Part shown: positions 7,868-16,308 of the stretch, piece after piece
Layout of the letters: every line of letters starts with the position of its first letter
How positions within the stretch are numbered: position 1 is the stretch's first letter
Assembly (NCBI GenBank): GCA_947463515.1
Contig: CANHRI010000024.1
Coordinates: forward strand, 1 to 39,594
DNA length: 39,594 bases
Direction of reading: 5' to 3'
Origin: Flavobacteriaceae bacterium
GTDB taxonomy: Bacteria; Bacteroidota; Bacteroidia; Flavobacteriales; Flavobacteriaceae
Translations under genes and position numbers: made by a program
The notes under the pieces: generated by a model
What the model saw: the letters and a program-made list of their open reading frames with translations, nothing else
Database searches by the model: none
What the model was told of the DNA's origin: nothing

Positions 7868-8704
7868 TTAAATGTTTTTTAGGTTGATAATCTCCTGTTC
7901 GGTGAGCGGTCGGAAAAATCCACGGGGTAAGTTCTTTTTTGTTAATCCTGCAAACGAAACGCGATCCACTTTGAGTACATCGTATTTTAATGCTTCAAAA
8001 AGCGCACGCACCACTTTTACATTGGCTGTACGAAGTTGGATGCCGATTTCAGTTTTGGGTTGGTTTTCTATATAACTAATCTCATCCACATGAACACGGT
8101 GGCCTTCCAAGATAATTCCTTTAGCGATCGATTCTAAATCTTCATACTTAAGGTTACGGTCCAAGCTCACTTGGTAGATTTTAGTCGCTTTGGGTTGGGG
8201 TTTAGAAAATTTTAATATGATATCACTATCATTGGTCAACAATAACAGTCCTGTAGTGTTTTTATCCATACGTCCCACAGGTTGTAATTTAGCGCGGGAA
8301 ACTCCTTTTAATAGTTCCAAAACATTGCGTGAGTTTGCGCTATCATCGCCAGAGGTCGTGAAGTTTTTGGGTTTATTGATAAGGTAATATTCTTTTTTTT
8401 CTGGGCTAACTTCAGTTCCATCAAAATTAACGACATCCCCCGGTTTTACTTTGTACCCCATTTCAGTAATCACTTCTCCATTTACTTTCACATTGCCAGA
8501 GCGGATATAAATATCGGCATCTCTACGGGAGCAAATCCCTGAGTTGGCAATGTATCGGTTTAAGCGAATCTCATCGGGATTGCTTTTGGGAGCTGGTGCT
8601 GCTTTTTTTGGTGCAGCTGTTTTTCGTGGGGGTTTGGATTCCCGATTAAATTTTGAATTTGAGGTCGGTTTTTTACCAGATCGGTTGGAATTCGAACGTT
8701 GCAT
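7868..8704 (-). CDS. S4-domain pseudouridine synthase (RluB/RsuA type)
   Basis: 278 residues from ATG at 8704; an in-frame TTG 18 bases upstream is less likely. A basic, disordered N-terminal tail (residues 1-47; many S, N, K, R, P) precedes an S4 RNA-binding domain (IRLNRYIANSGICSRRDAD, about 46-64) and the RsuA-family catalytic core with GRMDKNTTGLLLLTND, where the aspartate is the nucleophile. The family isomerises uridine to pseudouridine in 23S (RluB, U2605; RluE/F) or 16S (RsuA) rRNA; RluB is most likely by the N-terminal tail and S4 domain but not proven. Lys-rich tail is common in Bacteroidota homologues. Confidence 0.9.
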   Translation of the reverse strand: MQRSNSNRSGKKPTSNSKFNRESKPPRKTAAPKKAAPAPKSNPDEIRLNRYIANSGICSRRDADIYIRSGNVKVNGEVITEMGYKVKPGDVVNFDGTEVSPEKKEYYLINKPKNFTTSGDDSANSRNVLELLKGVSRAKLQPVGRMDKNTTGLLLLTNDSDIILKFSKPQPKATKIYQVSLDRNLKYEDLESIAKGIILEGHRVHVDEISYIENQPKTEIGIQLRTANVKVVRALFEALKYDVLKVDRVSFAGLTKKNLPRGFFRPLTEQEIINLKNI

Positions 8705-8719
8705 GCACTTACTTTTTGG

Positions 8720-8727
8720 CAAAGATA
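8720..8727 (-). promoter_or_regulatory. Candidate -7 box of pseudouridine synthase-mscS unit
   Basis: TATCTTTG on the minus strand fits TAnnTTTG and lies 15 bases before the ATG at 8704. No convincing upstream TTG box at the right distance, so this is a partial match. Confidence 0.3.
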
Positions 8728-8756
8728 CTTCTTTTCCTGCGTTATAAGGGTACGGA

Positions 8757-9536
8757 TTAAAAATCAGTAGGGATTACGGGGTATTTATGGTCTAAAATAG
8801 CCTCCAGCACTTGTGGATGAGTATTGGTATAAAAACGTTGTGTCGATGGGGTAGAATGATTACGTAAGCCTACAATTTGTTCCAAAACCCGTTGCGTTTG
8901 ACGTGCTACAGCTTCACCCGAGTCGATAATGGTGATATGTGGTGGAAGGATGTTTTGAATTTGCGGAATTAAATAGGGGTAATGACTGCACCCTAAAACT
9001 AAATAGTCGATATTAGCGGCGATCATCGGACTTAAATATTGATGTAAAAGGTGTTCCATTACTGGGCTATCGATTTGACCATTTTCAATAAGTTCTACTA
9101 AACCGTGTCCAATTTGCTCCACAAAAACCACATCTTGGTACTGTTGCATGCTTTGGTGAAATAAAGCGCTATTTAAGGTGCCTTGTGTGGCTAGAATTCC
9201 AATTTTATGGGTTTGAGAATGCAACGCTGCAGGTTTGATGGCGGGTTCAATACCAATAAAAGGAACGTTGTAGCTAGCACGCAATTCCTGAATCGCATTG
9301 GTGGTCGCGGTGTTGCAAGCCACGACGATGATTTTACAATTATGGTCAAGTAAGAATTCGGTGTTCTTGCGACTCAAAGCGATGATTTCAGCTTTGGATT
9401 TAATGCCGTAAGGAGCATTTTTACTATCGGCTAGGTACAGCGTGTCCTCGTGTGGTAAAAGTTGGTGAATGGCTTTCCAAATGGATGTTCCCCCAATTCC
9501 CGAGTCAAAAAGGCCGATAGGTTGATTATTTTCCAT
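8757..9536 (-). CDS. murI: Glutamate racemase
   Basis: 259 residues from ATG at 9536 (a TTG two codons upstream is rejected). MurI converts L- to D-glutamate for peptidoglycan by two-base catalysis. Both catalytic cysteines are present: C74 in VVACNTATTN and C183 in LGCSHYPY (with H185), plus D11 in FDSGIGG. In Bacteroidota murI commonly sits next to the ompH/bamA cluster, as here. It is separated from ompH by a terminator, so it should have its own promoter (see 9540-9547). Confidence 0.95.
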   Translation of the reverse strand: MENNQPIGLFDSGIGGTSIWKAIHQLLPHEDTLYLADSKNAPYGIKSKAEIIALSRKNTEFLLDHNCKIIVVACNTATTNAIQELRASYNVPFIGIEPAIKPAALHSQTHKIGILATQGTLNSALFHQSMQQYQDVVFVEQIGHGLVELIENGQIDSPVMEHLLHQYLSPMIAANIDYLVLGCSHYPYLIPQIQNILPPHITIIDSGEAVARQTQRVLEQIVGLRNHSTPSTQRFYTNTHPQVLEAILDHKYPVIPTDF

Positions 9537-9539
9537 ACA

Positions 9540-9547
9540 CAAAGGTA
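9540..9547 (-). promoter_or_regulatory. Candidate -7 box of murI
   Basis: TACCTTTG on the minus strand ends 3 bases before the murI ATG (9536). It lies directly after the T-tract of the ompH terminator. If active, transcription would begin at or next to the start codon. No TTG box was seen upstream at 17-23 bases. Confidence 0.3.
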
Positions 9548-9550
9548 TAA

Positions 9551-9577
9551 AAAAACCCGAAGGGTTATCTTCGGGTT
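9551..9577 (-). terminator. Rho-independent terminator after ompH
   Basis: Perfect 8-bp stem AACCCGAA (9554-9561) with TTCGGGTT (9570-9577), 8-base loop; on the minus strand it is followed by a T-run. It closes the porG-uppS-bamA-ompH-ompH unit before murI. Confidence 0.85.
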
Positions 9578-9596
9578 ATATTGTAAAGAGTCTGGA

Positions 9597-10097
9597 TTAA
9601 AACCCTAAATCTTTTTTTACGTCAGCAGTAATGTCTGGACCATCAGCCAAAAGCAAGCTTGATACATCCATAACATATTGGTATCCTTTTGCTTTTCCAA
9701 CTTTTGAAATAGAAGCTTTGATTTTATCCACCAACGGTTTCATCAATTCTCCTTCTTTTTTTTGCAAATCGTTTTGTGCATTTTCTTGAAAATCGCTAAT
9801 GCGTTTTCCCATATCTTGCATTTCTTGTTGACGCGTTTGATTTACAGCATCCGATACGGTACCTACTTCCGCCTCATATTTTTTCGCTTTCGCTTGGTAC
9901 TCCTCTACTAATGTTTTGTATTCTTTACTGTAGTTTTCGCCCAATTTCTCCAATTGTTTACGGGCTTCGATCATAGCAGGCATTTTCGACGTAATATCAT
10001 TGACATCAACATGAGCGGTTTTGGCCTGTGCTTGAGCAGTTTGCATTCCTAATACAGCGACTACGGCTAAAAGGGCATTTTTGAATAGTTTCATCAT
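9597..10097 (-). CDS. OmpH/Skp family periplasmic chaperone (short paralogue)
   Basis: 166 residues, the usual Skp length. Signal peptide of about 24 residues ending AQAQA, then a beta strand (KTAHVDVNDI), a long coiled-coil arm of charged helices (about 42-125) and a closing segment (KGYQYVMDVSSLLLADG) that resembles the Skp body. Skp trimers hold unfolded outer-membrane proteins on the way to BamA. Start could be either of two adjacent ATGs (10097 or 10094). It is the last gene of the unit and follows a second OmpH paralogue after 30 bases. Confidence 0.92.
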   Translation of the reverse strand: MMKLFKNALLAVVAVLGMQTAQAQAKTAHVDVNDITSKMPAMIEARKQLEKLGENYSKEYKTLVEEYQAKAKKYEAEVGTVSDAVNQTRQQEMQDMGKRISDFQENAQNDLQKKEGELMKPLVDKIKASISKVGKAKGYQYVMDVSSLLLADGPDITADVKKDLGF

Positions 10098-10127
10098 TTT
10101 GAATTTAATTTAGTGAACAATTTTATT

Positions 10128-11138
10128 TTAAGGTTTTACAGTTTTAACACTGTCTTTCGCTCTTTTAGCGGCTTCACGTGCTTCTAACTGTTGTTTGCGT
10201 TTTTCTTCGGCTGCTTTTTTACGCTCATCAATAATTCTTTTACGCTCATCCAAAGATTTGTTGCGTGCTTCATCGCGTTTTTCTTTTTCAGCGGCCGCAG
10301 CTTCTGTTTTTTCTTCTTTTTTCTGAGCGGCATTGGTATCCTGAGTAGCAGTTGGTTTGGCAGTATCAGAAACTGTGCCAGTTTTTTTGTTGTTTTTTTC
10401 TTCTAGTTGTTGTTTGCGTTTTTCATCCGCTTCTTTTTTGCGGGCTTCCGCTGCTGCTTTTTTGTCTTCAATCAATTTCAATCGAGCCGCTTTACGTTCT
10501 TCCATTTGTTTCTGACGCTCCGTCATTTCGGGATTGTCGGCCATCATGTCTTCCAACTTTTCTTTAGCCTCTTCTTCTTTTAACTGTTTTTTGGACATTT
10601 GTTGGCGACGTTCAGCACGGGTTAATACACTGATTACTCTATCGCTTAAATCGTGTTTTTTGGCCGCAAACAGCATTGTTAGGTCCGATGACTTATCAAA
10701 TACATAGTCATATTTTCGGGCTTCCGCCAAATCTTGCACGGCGTTAAAAACTTGATCTTGTATGGGTTTTACCAATGTTGCCTTCTGCACAATTAAATCC
10801 CCGTTCGGACCAAAACGTTTTTGTTGGTAGTCAATTAATTCTTTCTCTTGAAAAGCAATTTCTTCTTCACGCTCATCAATTAGCTCTTTGGTCAATAAAA
10901 CGCGTTCTGTTTTTAAAGCTTCTTTTAGCTTGGCAATGTCATTTTTTTTGGTTTCAATTTCTTGCTTCCACTTTTCAGCTTTTTGTTCCAATTGATTTTT
11001 TGCTTCAGCATATGAAGGGACTTTGTCTAAGATATATTCCATATCGATATATCCCACTTTAATCCCACGGGATTGTGCTGAAATGAGTTGTGTGGCGGAT
11101 AAAAGCACCCAAAAAAGAAGCGAAAACTGTTTTTTCAT
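10128..11138 (-). CDS. OmpH/Skp family protein with long charged C-terminal tail
   Basis: 336 residues from ATG at 11138; a second ATG 18 bases upstream is possible, but the later one gives the normal signal peptide MKKQFSLLFWVLLSATQLIS. Residues about 25-180 are an ordinary Skp/OmpH unit (VGYIDMEYIL, coiled-coil arm, KYDYVFDKSSDLTMLFAAKKHDLS). The remaining roughly 150 residues are an extremely charged K/E/A/R-rich tail with a T/D/Q-rich hinge (about 255-275) and two near-identical blocks containing EKRKQQLE. This doubles the usual length. Adjacent OmpH paralogues downstream of bamA are standard in Bacteroidota. The tail may extend the chaperone's tentacles; that is inference. Confidence 0.9.
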   Translation of the reverse strand: MKKQFSLLFWVLLSATQLISAQSRGIKVGYIDMEYILDKVPSYAEAKNQLEQKAEKWKQEIETKKNDIAKLKEALKTERVLLTKELIDEREEEIAFQEKELIDYQQKRFGPNGDLIVQKATLVKPIQDQVFNAVQDLAEARKYDYVFDKSSDLTMLFAAKKHDLSDRVISVLTRAERRQQMSKKQLKEEEAKEKLEDMMADNPEMTERQKQMEERKAARLKLIEDKKAAAEARKKEADEKRKQQLEEKNNKKTGTVSDTAKPTATQDTNAAQKKEEKTEAAAAEKEKRDEARNKSLDERKRIIDERKKAAEEKRKQQLEAREAAKRAKDSVKTVKP

Positions 11139-11172
11139 AACCGTTTGTGTTAGCATAGCCTAAGCAAATATA

Positions 11173-13827
11173 CTAAAATTGTTGTCCAATAATAAAATGG
11201 GTCTGCCAACCTCCTTTTTGTGTGGTTCCTGGAATGAAATCGAATCCTTGGGCAAAGTCAATTCCCAACAATCCGAAGGCAGGCATGAACACACGAATAC
11301 CGAATCCGGCCGACCGTTGTATAGCAAACGGATTAAAGCTTCTAAAATTGTTGAAAGAGGCACCTCCTTCTAAAAAAGTAAGAGCATAAATTGATGCAGC
11401 AGCTTTCAAGGTTATAGGATAGCGTAATTCTAACGTGAATTTGTTGTAAATACTTCCCCCAACATTGGACGATAAAGATTGATTAGGATACCCTCGTAAT
11501 TGAATAATTTCACGGCCATCAAGTGCAAAGTTGGCCAAGCCATCACCCCCAACGAAGAAACGTTCAAAAGGAACTACACCGCGTTCTTGGTTGTAAGCCC
11601 CTAAGAAACCAAACTCAGTTAAACTGCGCAACACCAAATTCCCTTGAAGTTTGGTATAAGCATCCGCTTTAAATTTAATTTTATAGTATTCCAACCAATT
11701 GAAGCGCTTTTGGTCCACTTTGGCTTGATCGACATCGGCTTCTTGGAAGGTGTCAACTCGAGTGTATAGCCCAGTATTAGGATTCTGTGTTACAAAATCA
11801 CCGACAGCAGGTAATATATTAACATTGGGATCTGCTGTCATGGTATTGGGATCAAAACGTTTTTTGTATTCCGCTTGATTCGGAAGTTCTCCATAATCCA
11901 CTCCATTCCATAACGAATAGGGAGGAGAAAACTTGGCATTGATGCTAAATTCTGCTCCACGTATCGGGTAAATTGGGTTGATTGCTTTGTTGTTTCGGGT
12001 AAGACCAACACTGAAACCAAAATTTCTAGAAGTACCATTACCAAAGGTAAAAAGTCCCGTGTTGTAATTGTTTAAGTTATAATACTGGAAACTTAAATTA
12101 CCAGAAAGGATAAAAAAGTCATCGGGAATAGTAAGTCGTTTAGCCAAACCGATAGTTACCGAGGTAATGTCGAAGCTTCGCGAGCGGTCAATACTGTTAA
12201 ATGAACCTGAGAAGAGATACTGTTTACTTTGTGAAACAGAAGCAGAGAAGCTCACCGGTTTTTTTCCGCCAAACCAAGGTTCAGAGAAGGAAAAACTGTA
12301 GGTTCTAAAGAAGGTACTCGCTTGTAAACGCAGAGCTAATTTTTGACCGTCACCCATGGGTAAGGGTTTATATGCCGATTTTTTAAAAATATTGGCAATC
12401 GAGAAGTTGTTGAATGAAAGACCTAACGTTCCAATAAATCCACCGCCACCATAACCGCCTTGGAGCTCAATCTGACTCGATCCACGTTCGACCAAATTAT
12501 ATTCTATATCTACCGTTCCTGCTGTGGGGTCTACGTTTTTGAATTTTGGATCGATGGCTTCTGGGTCAAAGAATCCCAATTGTCCAATTTCACGAACGGT
12601 ACGAACTAAATCTTCTTTACTGTATTTTTCACCGGGTTTGGTGCGTAATTCGCGATAAATAACCTTATCATTCGTTTTGTCATTACCCACAACAGTGATT
12701 TTGTTAAAGTAGGCTATAGGTCCTTCGACTACCCGAATTTCAAAGTCAATAGAGTCTTTTTCCGTTTTTACCTCTACGGCATTGATGGTAGAAAAAAGAT
12801 ATCCGTTGTTCTGATATAAGTTAGTAATATCATCGCCGTCGGGTTTGCCTTTGTCAGAAATGCGTTTTTCCAATAGCACACCGTTGTAGGTATCTCCTTT
12901 TTTAATACCCAACATACCGGCCAATGCTTGATCAGAGTATACCGAATTTCCTAAAAACTTGATGTTTCCAAAAAAATACTTTCGCCCTTCTTCTACTTTG
13001 ATGTTCAAGGCCAGTTTTTGCTTTTTGGTATCCAACCATACCGAATCCGAAACGATTCGTGCATCACGGTATCCTTTCTCTTTGTATTTCTCCACAATGG
13101 CCACCAAATCTTCATTGAATTTACTGCGAATAAATTTAGAAGCTTTGAAAATACGAATAGGGTTTTGTTGCTTGGTGCCTTTCATGGCTTTGCGCAACTT
13201 TTTATCTGAAAACTTTTCGTTTCCTTCGAAAGTAATACGATTAATTTTGATTTTATCCCCTTTATCAATGCCAATGATCATGTTGACTTGGTTAACCGTA
13301 GAGTCGACGGGTGATGTTTTTACGGAAACTTTTGTGTTAAAGTATCCTTCTTTTTTGTATTTGTTTTCGAGGTAGTTACGTGTCGTTGTAATCAAGTTTT
13401 CGTTGACAATTTTACCTTTAGTCAACGCATTTTCTTTGATTAAGTCTTCGATTTTATTTTTCTTAACGCCATTAATACGAACGTCATTAAGTTTTGGGAG
13501 TTCTGTAATATTCAATTCTAAATCGATTGTATCGCCTCGAATTTCGCTAGCATAAAAATCAATATCACTAAAAAGACCAAGTTTCCCCAGTTTTTTAATG
13601 GCATTACTAATCTGTTCCCCGGGGACCGTGATTTCTTGTCCTTTTTCAAGGCCTGAAAAAGTCACTACCGTAAGTTCGTTGTAACTAATTTTTCCGGTAA
13701 CATTTACTTTACCTAAAATGTATTTTTTTCCTTGATCGAAAGGAATTCGTTCGGTGTTCTGGGCATTAAGGGATTGAAACACTCCTAATAGTAGGATAGC
13801 GGTCCATAATAAGTAGCTATTTTTCAT
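11173..13827 (-). CDS. bamA: BamA, outer-membrane protein assembly factor
   Basis: 884 residues from ATG at 13827. The frame is open for 59 more codons upstream, but those lie inside uppS and look like an out-of-frame shadow, while the chosen ATG starts a signal peptide (MKNSYLLWTAILLLGVFQSLNAQ). Five POTRA-like repeats (about residues 30-430) with DVRINGVKKNKI, INRITFEGNEKF, FGNIKFLGNSVY and NKITVVGNDKTN precede the 16-strand surface-antigen barrel (about 450-884) ending in the aromatic THFIIGQQF. BamA inserts beta-barrel proteins into the outer membrane and is essential. One base separates it from uppS. Confidence 0.95.
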   Translation of the reverse strand: MKNSYLLWTAILLLGVFQSLNAQNTERIPFDQGKKYILGKVNVTGKISYNELTVVTFSGLEKGQEITVPGEQISNAIKKLGKLGLFSDIDFYASEIRGDTIDLELNITELPKLNDVRINGVKKNKIEDLIKENALTKGKIVNENLITTTRNYLENKYKKEGYFNTKVSVKTSPVDSTVNQVNMIIGIDKGDKIKINRITFEGNEKFSDKKLRKAMKGTKQQNPIRIFKASKFIRSKFNEDLVAIVEKYKEKGYRDARIVSDSVWLDTKKQKLALNIKVEEGRKYFFGNIKFLGNSVYSDQALAGMLGIKKGDTYNGVLLEKRISDKGKPDGDDITNLYQNNGYLFSTINAVEVKTEKDSIDFEIRVVEGPIAYFNKITVVGNDKTNDKVIYRELRTKPGEKYSKEDLVRTVREIGQLGFFDPEAIDPKFKNVDPTAGTVDIEYNLVERGSSQIELQGGYGGGGFIGTLGLSFNNFSIANIFKKSAYKPLPMGDGQKLALRLQASTFFRTYSFSFSEPWFGGKKPVSFSASVSQSKQYLFSGSFNSIDRSRSFDITSVTIGLAKRLTIPDDFFILSGNLSFQYYNLNNYNTGLFTFGNGTSRNFGFSVGLTRNNKAINPIYPIRGAEFSINAKFSPPYSLWNGVDYGELPNQAEYKKRFDPNTMTADPNVNILPAVGDFVTQNPNTGLYTRVDTFQEADVDQAKVDQKRFNWLEYYKIKFKADAYTKLQGNLVLRSLTEFGFLGAYNQERGVVPFERFFVGGDGLANFALDGREIIQLRGYPNQSLSSNVGGSIYNKFTLELRYPITLKAAASIYALTFLEGGASFNNFRSFNPFAIQRSAGFGIRVFMPAFGLLGIDFAQGFDFIPGTTQKGGWQTHFIIGQQF

Positions 13828-13828
13828 A

Positions 13829-14575
13829 TTAGGAAGGGTTAATCTGTTCGCTGGTTTTTCCAAATCTGCGTTCTCTTTTTTGATAATTGATAATGGCTTC
13901 ATACAAATGCTCGTCCGTGAAGTCAGGCCACAACACATCGGTAAAAAACAACTCTGCGTAAGCAATTTGCCACAACAAGAAATTACTGATTCTGTGCTCG
14001 CCACTGGTTCTAATTAATAAGTCAACATCGGGTAAATCATGGGTGTAAAGATGTTGATTAATAATGGATTCGTCAATAGCCTCAATTGAAATTATACTAT
14101 TTTTAACTTTGTCGCTGATGTTTTTAACAACTTGAATTAACTCCTCTCGAGAGCCGTAACTTAGGGCTAAAGTGAGGGTCATGTGGTTGTTATTTTTGGT
14201 TTTATCCATCACTTCCATCAATTCACTGCGCGTGCCTTTGGGTAATAAATCAAGGCATCCAACAGCATTGAGTCGGATATTGTTGGATTGTAACGTTTTG
14301 AGTTCGGTTTTAAGAGATTTAACCAAAAGTTTCATTAACGTTTCAACTTCAATTTTAGGTCGGTTCCAATTTTCGGTTGAAAAAGCATACAACGTAAGAT
14401 TTTGTACCCCCAAGCGCGCGCAGGTTTCTACGGTAGTTTTTACCGATTTGGTGCCACGCTCATGGCCAAAAGTGCGTAACATACCTTGTTTTTTAGCCCA
14501 TCTTCCGTTGCCGTCCATGATGATGGCAATATGCTTAGGTAGATTATCGGTATTTACGTGTTGTAGTAAACTCAT
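13829..14575 (-). CDS. uppS: Isoprenyl transferase (undecaprenyl diphosphate synthase)
   Basis: 248 residues from ATG at 14575; an upstream start at 14590 would overlap the previous gene. The cis-prenyltransferase signatures are clear: IAIIMDGNGRWAKKQG with catalytic D21, FSTENWNRP, and LIRTSGEHRISNFLLWQ followed by YAELFFTDVLWPDF. It condenses farnesyl diphosphate with isopentenyl diphosphate to the C55 carrier for peptidoglycan and O-antigen precursors, at the inner face of the cytoplasmic membrane. Placement directly between porG and bamA is conserved in Bacteroidota. Confidence 0.95.
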   Translation of the reverse strand: MSLLQHVNTDNLPKHIAIIMDGNGRWAKKQGMLRTFGHERGTKSVKTTVETCARLGVQNLTLYAFSTENWNRPKIEVETLMKLLVKSLKTELKTLQSNNIRLNAVGCLDLLPKGTRSELMEVMDKTKNNNHMTLTLALSYGSREELIQVVKNISDKVKNSIISIEAIDESIINQHLYTHDLPDVDLLIRTSGEHRISNFLLWQIAYAELFFTDVLWPDFTDEHLYEAIINYQKRERRFGKTSEQINPS

Positions 14576-14577
14576 AG

Positions 14578-15258
14578 TTAGTCTGCACAAAAGCAGGGTT
14601 TATTTCCAAAGGTATAGGTTAGGGTTACTCCCGTAAACACATACCAATCATTACTTTCTAAATTGCCATATCGAAGCGCCGCATACCGATCGTTTTTGGG
14701 TTGACTTCCATCAAGGTTGTCAGAAAACGTGTAACGGGCACCTACTTCAACGCCCAATATCCAATGGTCAGCAATATTCGTTTTTATGCCCACTATCATG
14801 GGAATGGCAAGCGTTGAACTACTCTTATCCGTTCTTGTTTCACGATTCACAGTATACAATTCATCGTAAAAGGTATACGTTAGTCCCGTGAATACATAGG
14901 GCGTAAATTGGCGGTCCATTTCATGCAGGTCGAACTCAAAAAAATTGAATTCCATCCCTACGGCCAATTCGCGTACTGAATTTTCAAAGCGATTCTCTCT
15001 TCGTTGCCGTCCAGGGACATCGGAGTCCAAATCGTTGGCACTAATTTTTCCCCAATTGAATGCGAATCGGTAGGAATGACGCGGACTTCTGTTCCACTTA
15101 TACAAAAAACCAAAAACGGGTTCGTTTGGGTTGATATAATTTGTTTTACCTACCTCTCCAATGTAATTTGCTCCTCCCGCAAACACGCCAATTTCATGAA
15201 TTTGCGCTTGTAATCCAGAAAAAGTTAATACCAATAACGCTATATATATTCGTTTCAT
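14578..15258 (-). CDS. PorG-like T9SS outer-membrane protein (DUF6089)
   Basis: 226 residues from ATG at 15258 (an upstream ATG at 15279 lacks a sensible signal peptide). Signal peptide ends SGLQAQ, then an 8-stranded-barrel-like protein with alternating hydrophobic strands (EIGVFAGGANYIGEV, WILGVEVGARYTFSDNL, WYVFTGVTLTYTFG). The sequence and the position directly upstream of uppS-bamA-ompH match DUF6089/PorG, an outer-membrane T9SS component first described in Porphyromonas gingivalis. It ends with two cysteines (PCFCAD), which is unusual for a barrel end. Identity as a working T9SS component is inferred from family and synteny. Confidence 0.82.
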   Translation of the reverse strand: MKRIYIALLVLTFSGLQAQIHEIGVFAGGANYIGEVGKTNYINPNEPVFGFLYKWNRSPRHSYRFAFNWGKISANDLDSDVPGRQRRENRFENSVRELAVGMEFNFFEFDLHEMDRQFTPYVFTGLTYTFYDELYTVNRETRTDKSSSTLAIPMIVGIKTNIADHWILGVEVGARYTFSDNLDGSQPKNDRYAALRYGNLESNDWYVFTGVTLTYTFGNKPCFCAD

Positions 15259-15276
15259 CCAATGGAAAATAGCGTG

Positions 15277-15284
15277 CAAATATA
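15277..15284 (-). promoter_or_regulatory. Candidate -7 box of porG-uppS-bamA-ompH operon
   Basis: TATATTTG on the minus strand fits TAnnTTTG and lies 18 bases before the porG ATG, a normal leader. No clear -33 TTG was found. It is the best promoter candidate for the whole envelope operon. Confidence 0.4.
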
Positions 15285-15340
15285 ATAATTATCAGTAGTA
15301 GATAAACATCCCTTTTGAATAATAAAAATTATATTTTACA

Positions 15341-15389
15341 CGGTTAAACCTTCTTTTTATAACTAATCACTGTTCGAAGGGTTTAACGG
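15341..15389. repeat. Imperfect inverted repeat in nadK-porG spacer
   Basis: GTTAAACCTTC (15343-15353) pairs with GAAGGGTTTAAC (15376-15387) with one bulged base and a loop of 22 bases. No following T-run on the plus strand; on the minus strand it lies after nadK and before porG. It could be a weak terminator, an attenuator or a protein site; nothing else is seen in this 161-base gap. Confidence 0.4.
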
Positions 15390-15419
15390 CAAAAAAAAGA
15401 GTGTAGTGTAATAAAGGTG

Positions 15420-16304
15420 TTAATTTCGTTTATCTTCTCCCCAAAGGAGTTTGTTGCGTAGGGTTTTTAAAAAACTTTCCTCCTGAATTTCGACCATTTT
15501 AATCGTAAAATCATTTTTCCGAATGGTTAGCACATGTTCTTTAGTCAGTGTAATTAAACGGGAATCTAAGGATACTAAAAATTGATCTTCCCTTCCCGAA
15601 ACCCGTAAGCGAATGGTGGTATGGTCAGGAATGACTAAGGGTCGTGCATTGAGGTTGTGAGGCGCAATAGGGGTAATCACCCAGCATTTGGCATCGGGCG
15701 TCAGTACGGGTCCTCCGCAACTCAACGAATATCCGGTCGTTCCCGTAGGTGTGGCCACAATAAGTCCGTCGGCCCAATAGGAGGTAAGGTATTCATTGTC
15801 CAAATGGGTCTCAATGGTAATCATCGAAGTCGTGTCTTTGCGGCTCACCGTTACCTCGTTCATGGCGAAATTAAGGGCTGGGATTTGTCCATCGTCTGGA
15901 GTAATTTGAAGTTCCAACAAGGTGCGTTCAGAAATGGTATAGCGTCGTTCCAATACCAATTGTAAAAAAGCGTTGATGTTTTCCTTTTGTACTTTGGCCA
16001 AAAATCCCAAGCGACCCGCGTTAATACCCAAAATTGGAATGCCCAAATCACGGACAAAAGTGGCGGCACGCAAAATTGTTCCGTCTCCACCGATACTAAT
16101 CATTAAATCAAAACCCGATTTTAAATCTTCATAAGACGAGAACGTTTTATACGATTTTTTGATCAATTCATGTTCGTATAAAATCTTTAGAAAATCGGCC
16201 TCAATGACCAAATCGACTTGATTTTCATTCAAAAAAAGGAAAATATCACGAATGATAGGACGGGTGTCGTTTTGGTAATACTGTCCAAAAATGGCGATTC
16301 TCAT
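15420..16304 (-). CDS. nadK: NAD kinase
   Basis: 294 residues, usual length. The NAD-kinase signature ISIGGDGTILRAA (GGDGT at residues 72-76, with the catalytic aspartate) and MNEVTVSR (N148-E149) plus GLIVATPTGTTGYSLSCGGP are all present. It phosphorylates NAD to NADP using ATP or polyphosphate in the cytoplasm. It starts 4 bases after the CBS-domain gene and is probably co-transcribed with it. In many Bacteroidota nadK lies upstream of porG and bamA, as here. Confidence 0.96.
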   Translation of the reverse strand: MRIAIFGQYYQNDTRPIIRDIFLFLNENQVDLVIEADFLKILYEHELIKKSYKTFSSYEDLKSGFDLMISIGGDGTILRAATFVRDLGIPILGINAGRLGFLAKVQKENINAFLQLVLERRYTISERTLLELQITPDDGQIPALNFAMNEVTVSRKDTTSMITIETHLDNEYLTSYWADGLIVATPTGTTGYSLSCGGPVLTPDAKCWVITPIAPHNLNARPLVIPDHTTIRLRVSGREDQFLVSLDSRLITLTKEHVLTIRKNDFTIKMVEIQEESFLKTLRNKLLWGEDKRN

Positions 16305-16308
16305 AAGA

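Noticed and set aside
12959..13375. 138-residue plus-strand open frame within bamA
   Set aside because: Antisense shadow of the POTRA region; no own motif or promoter.
13828..14004. 59-codon extension of the bamA frame upstream of 13827
   Set aside because: It lies inside uppS out of frame and does not look like protein; the ATG at 13827 starts a proper signal peptide.
14172..14636. 154-residue plus-strand open frame
   Set aside because: Antisense to uppS, which has full family motifs; composition is that of a shadow frame.
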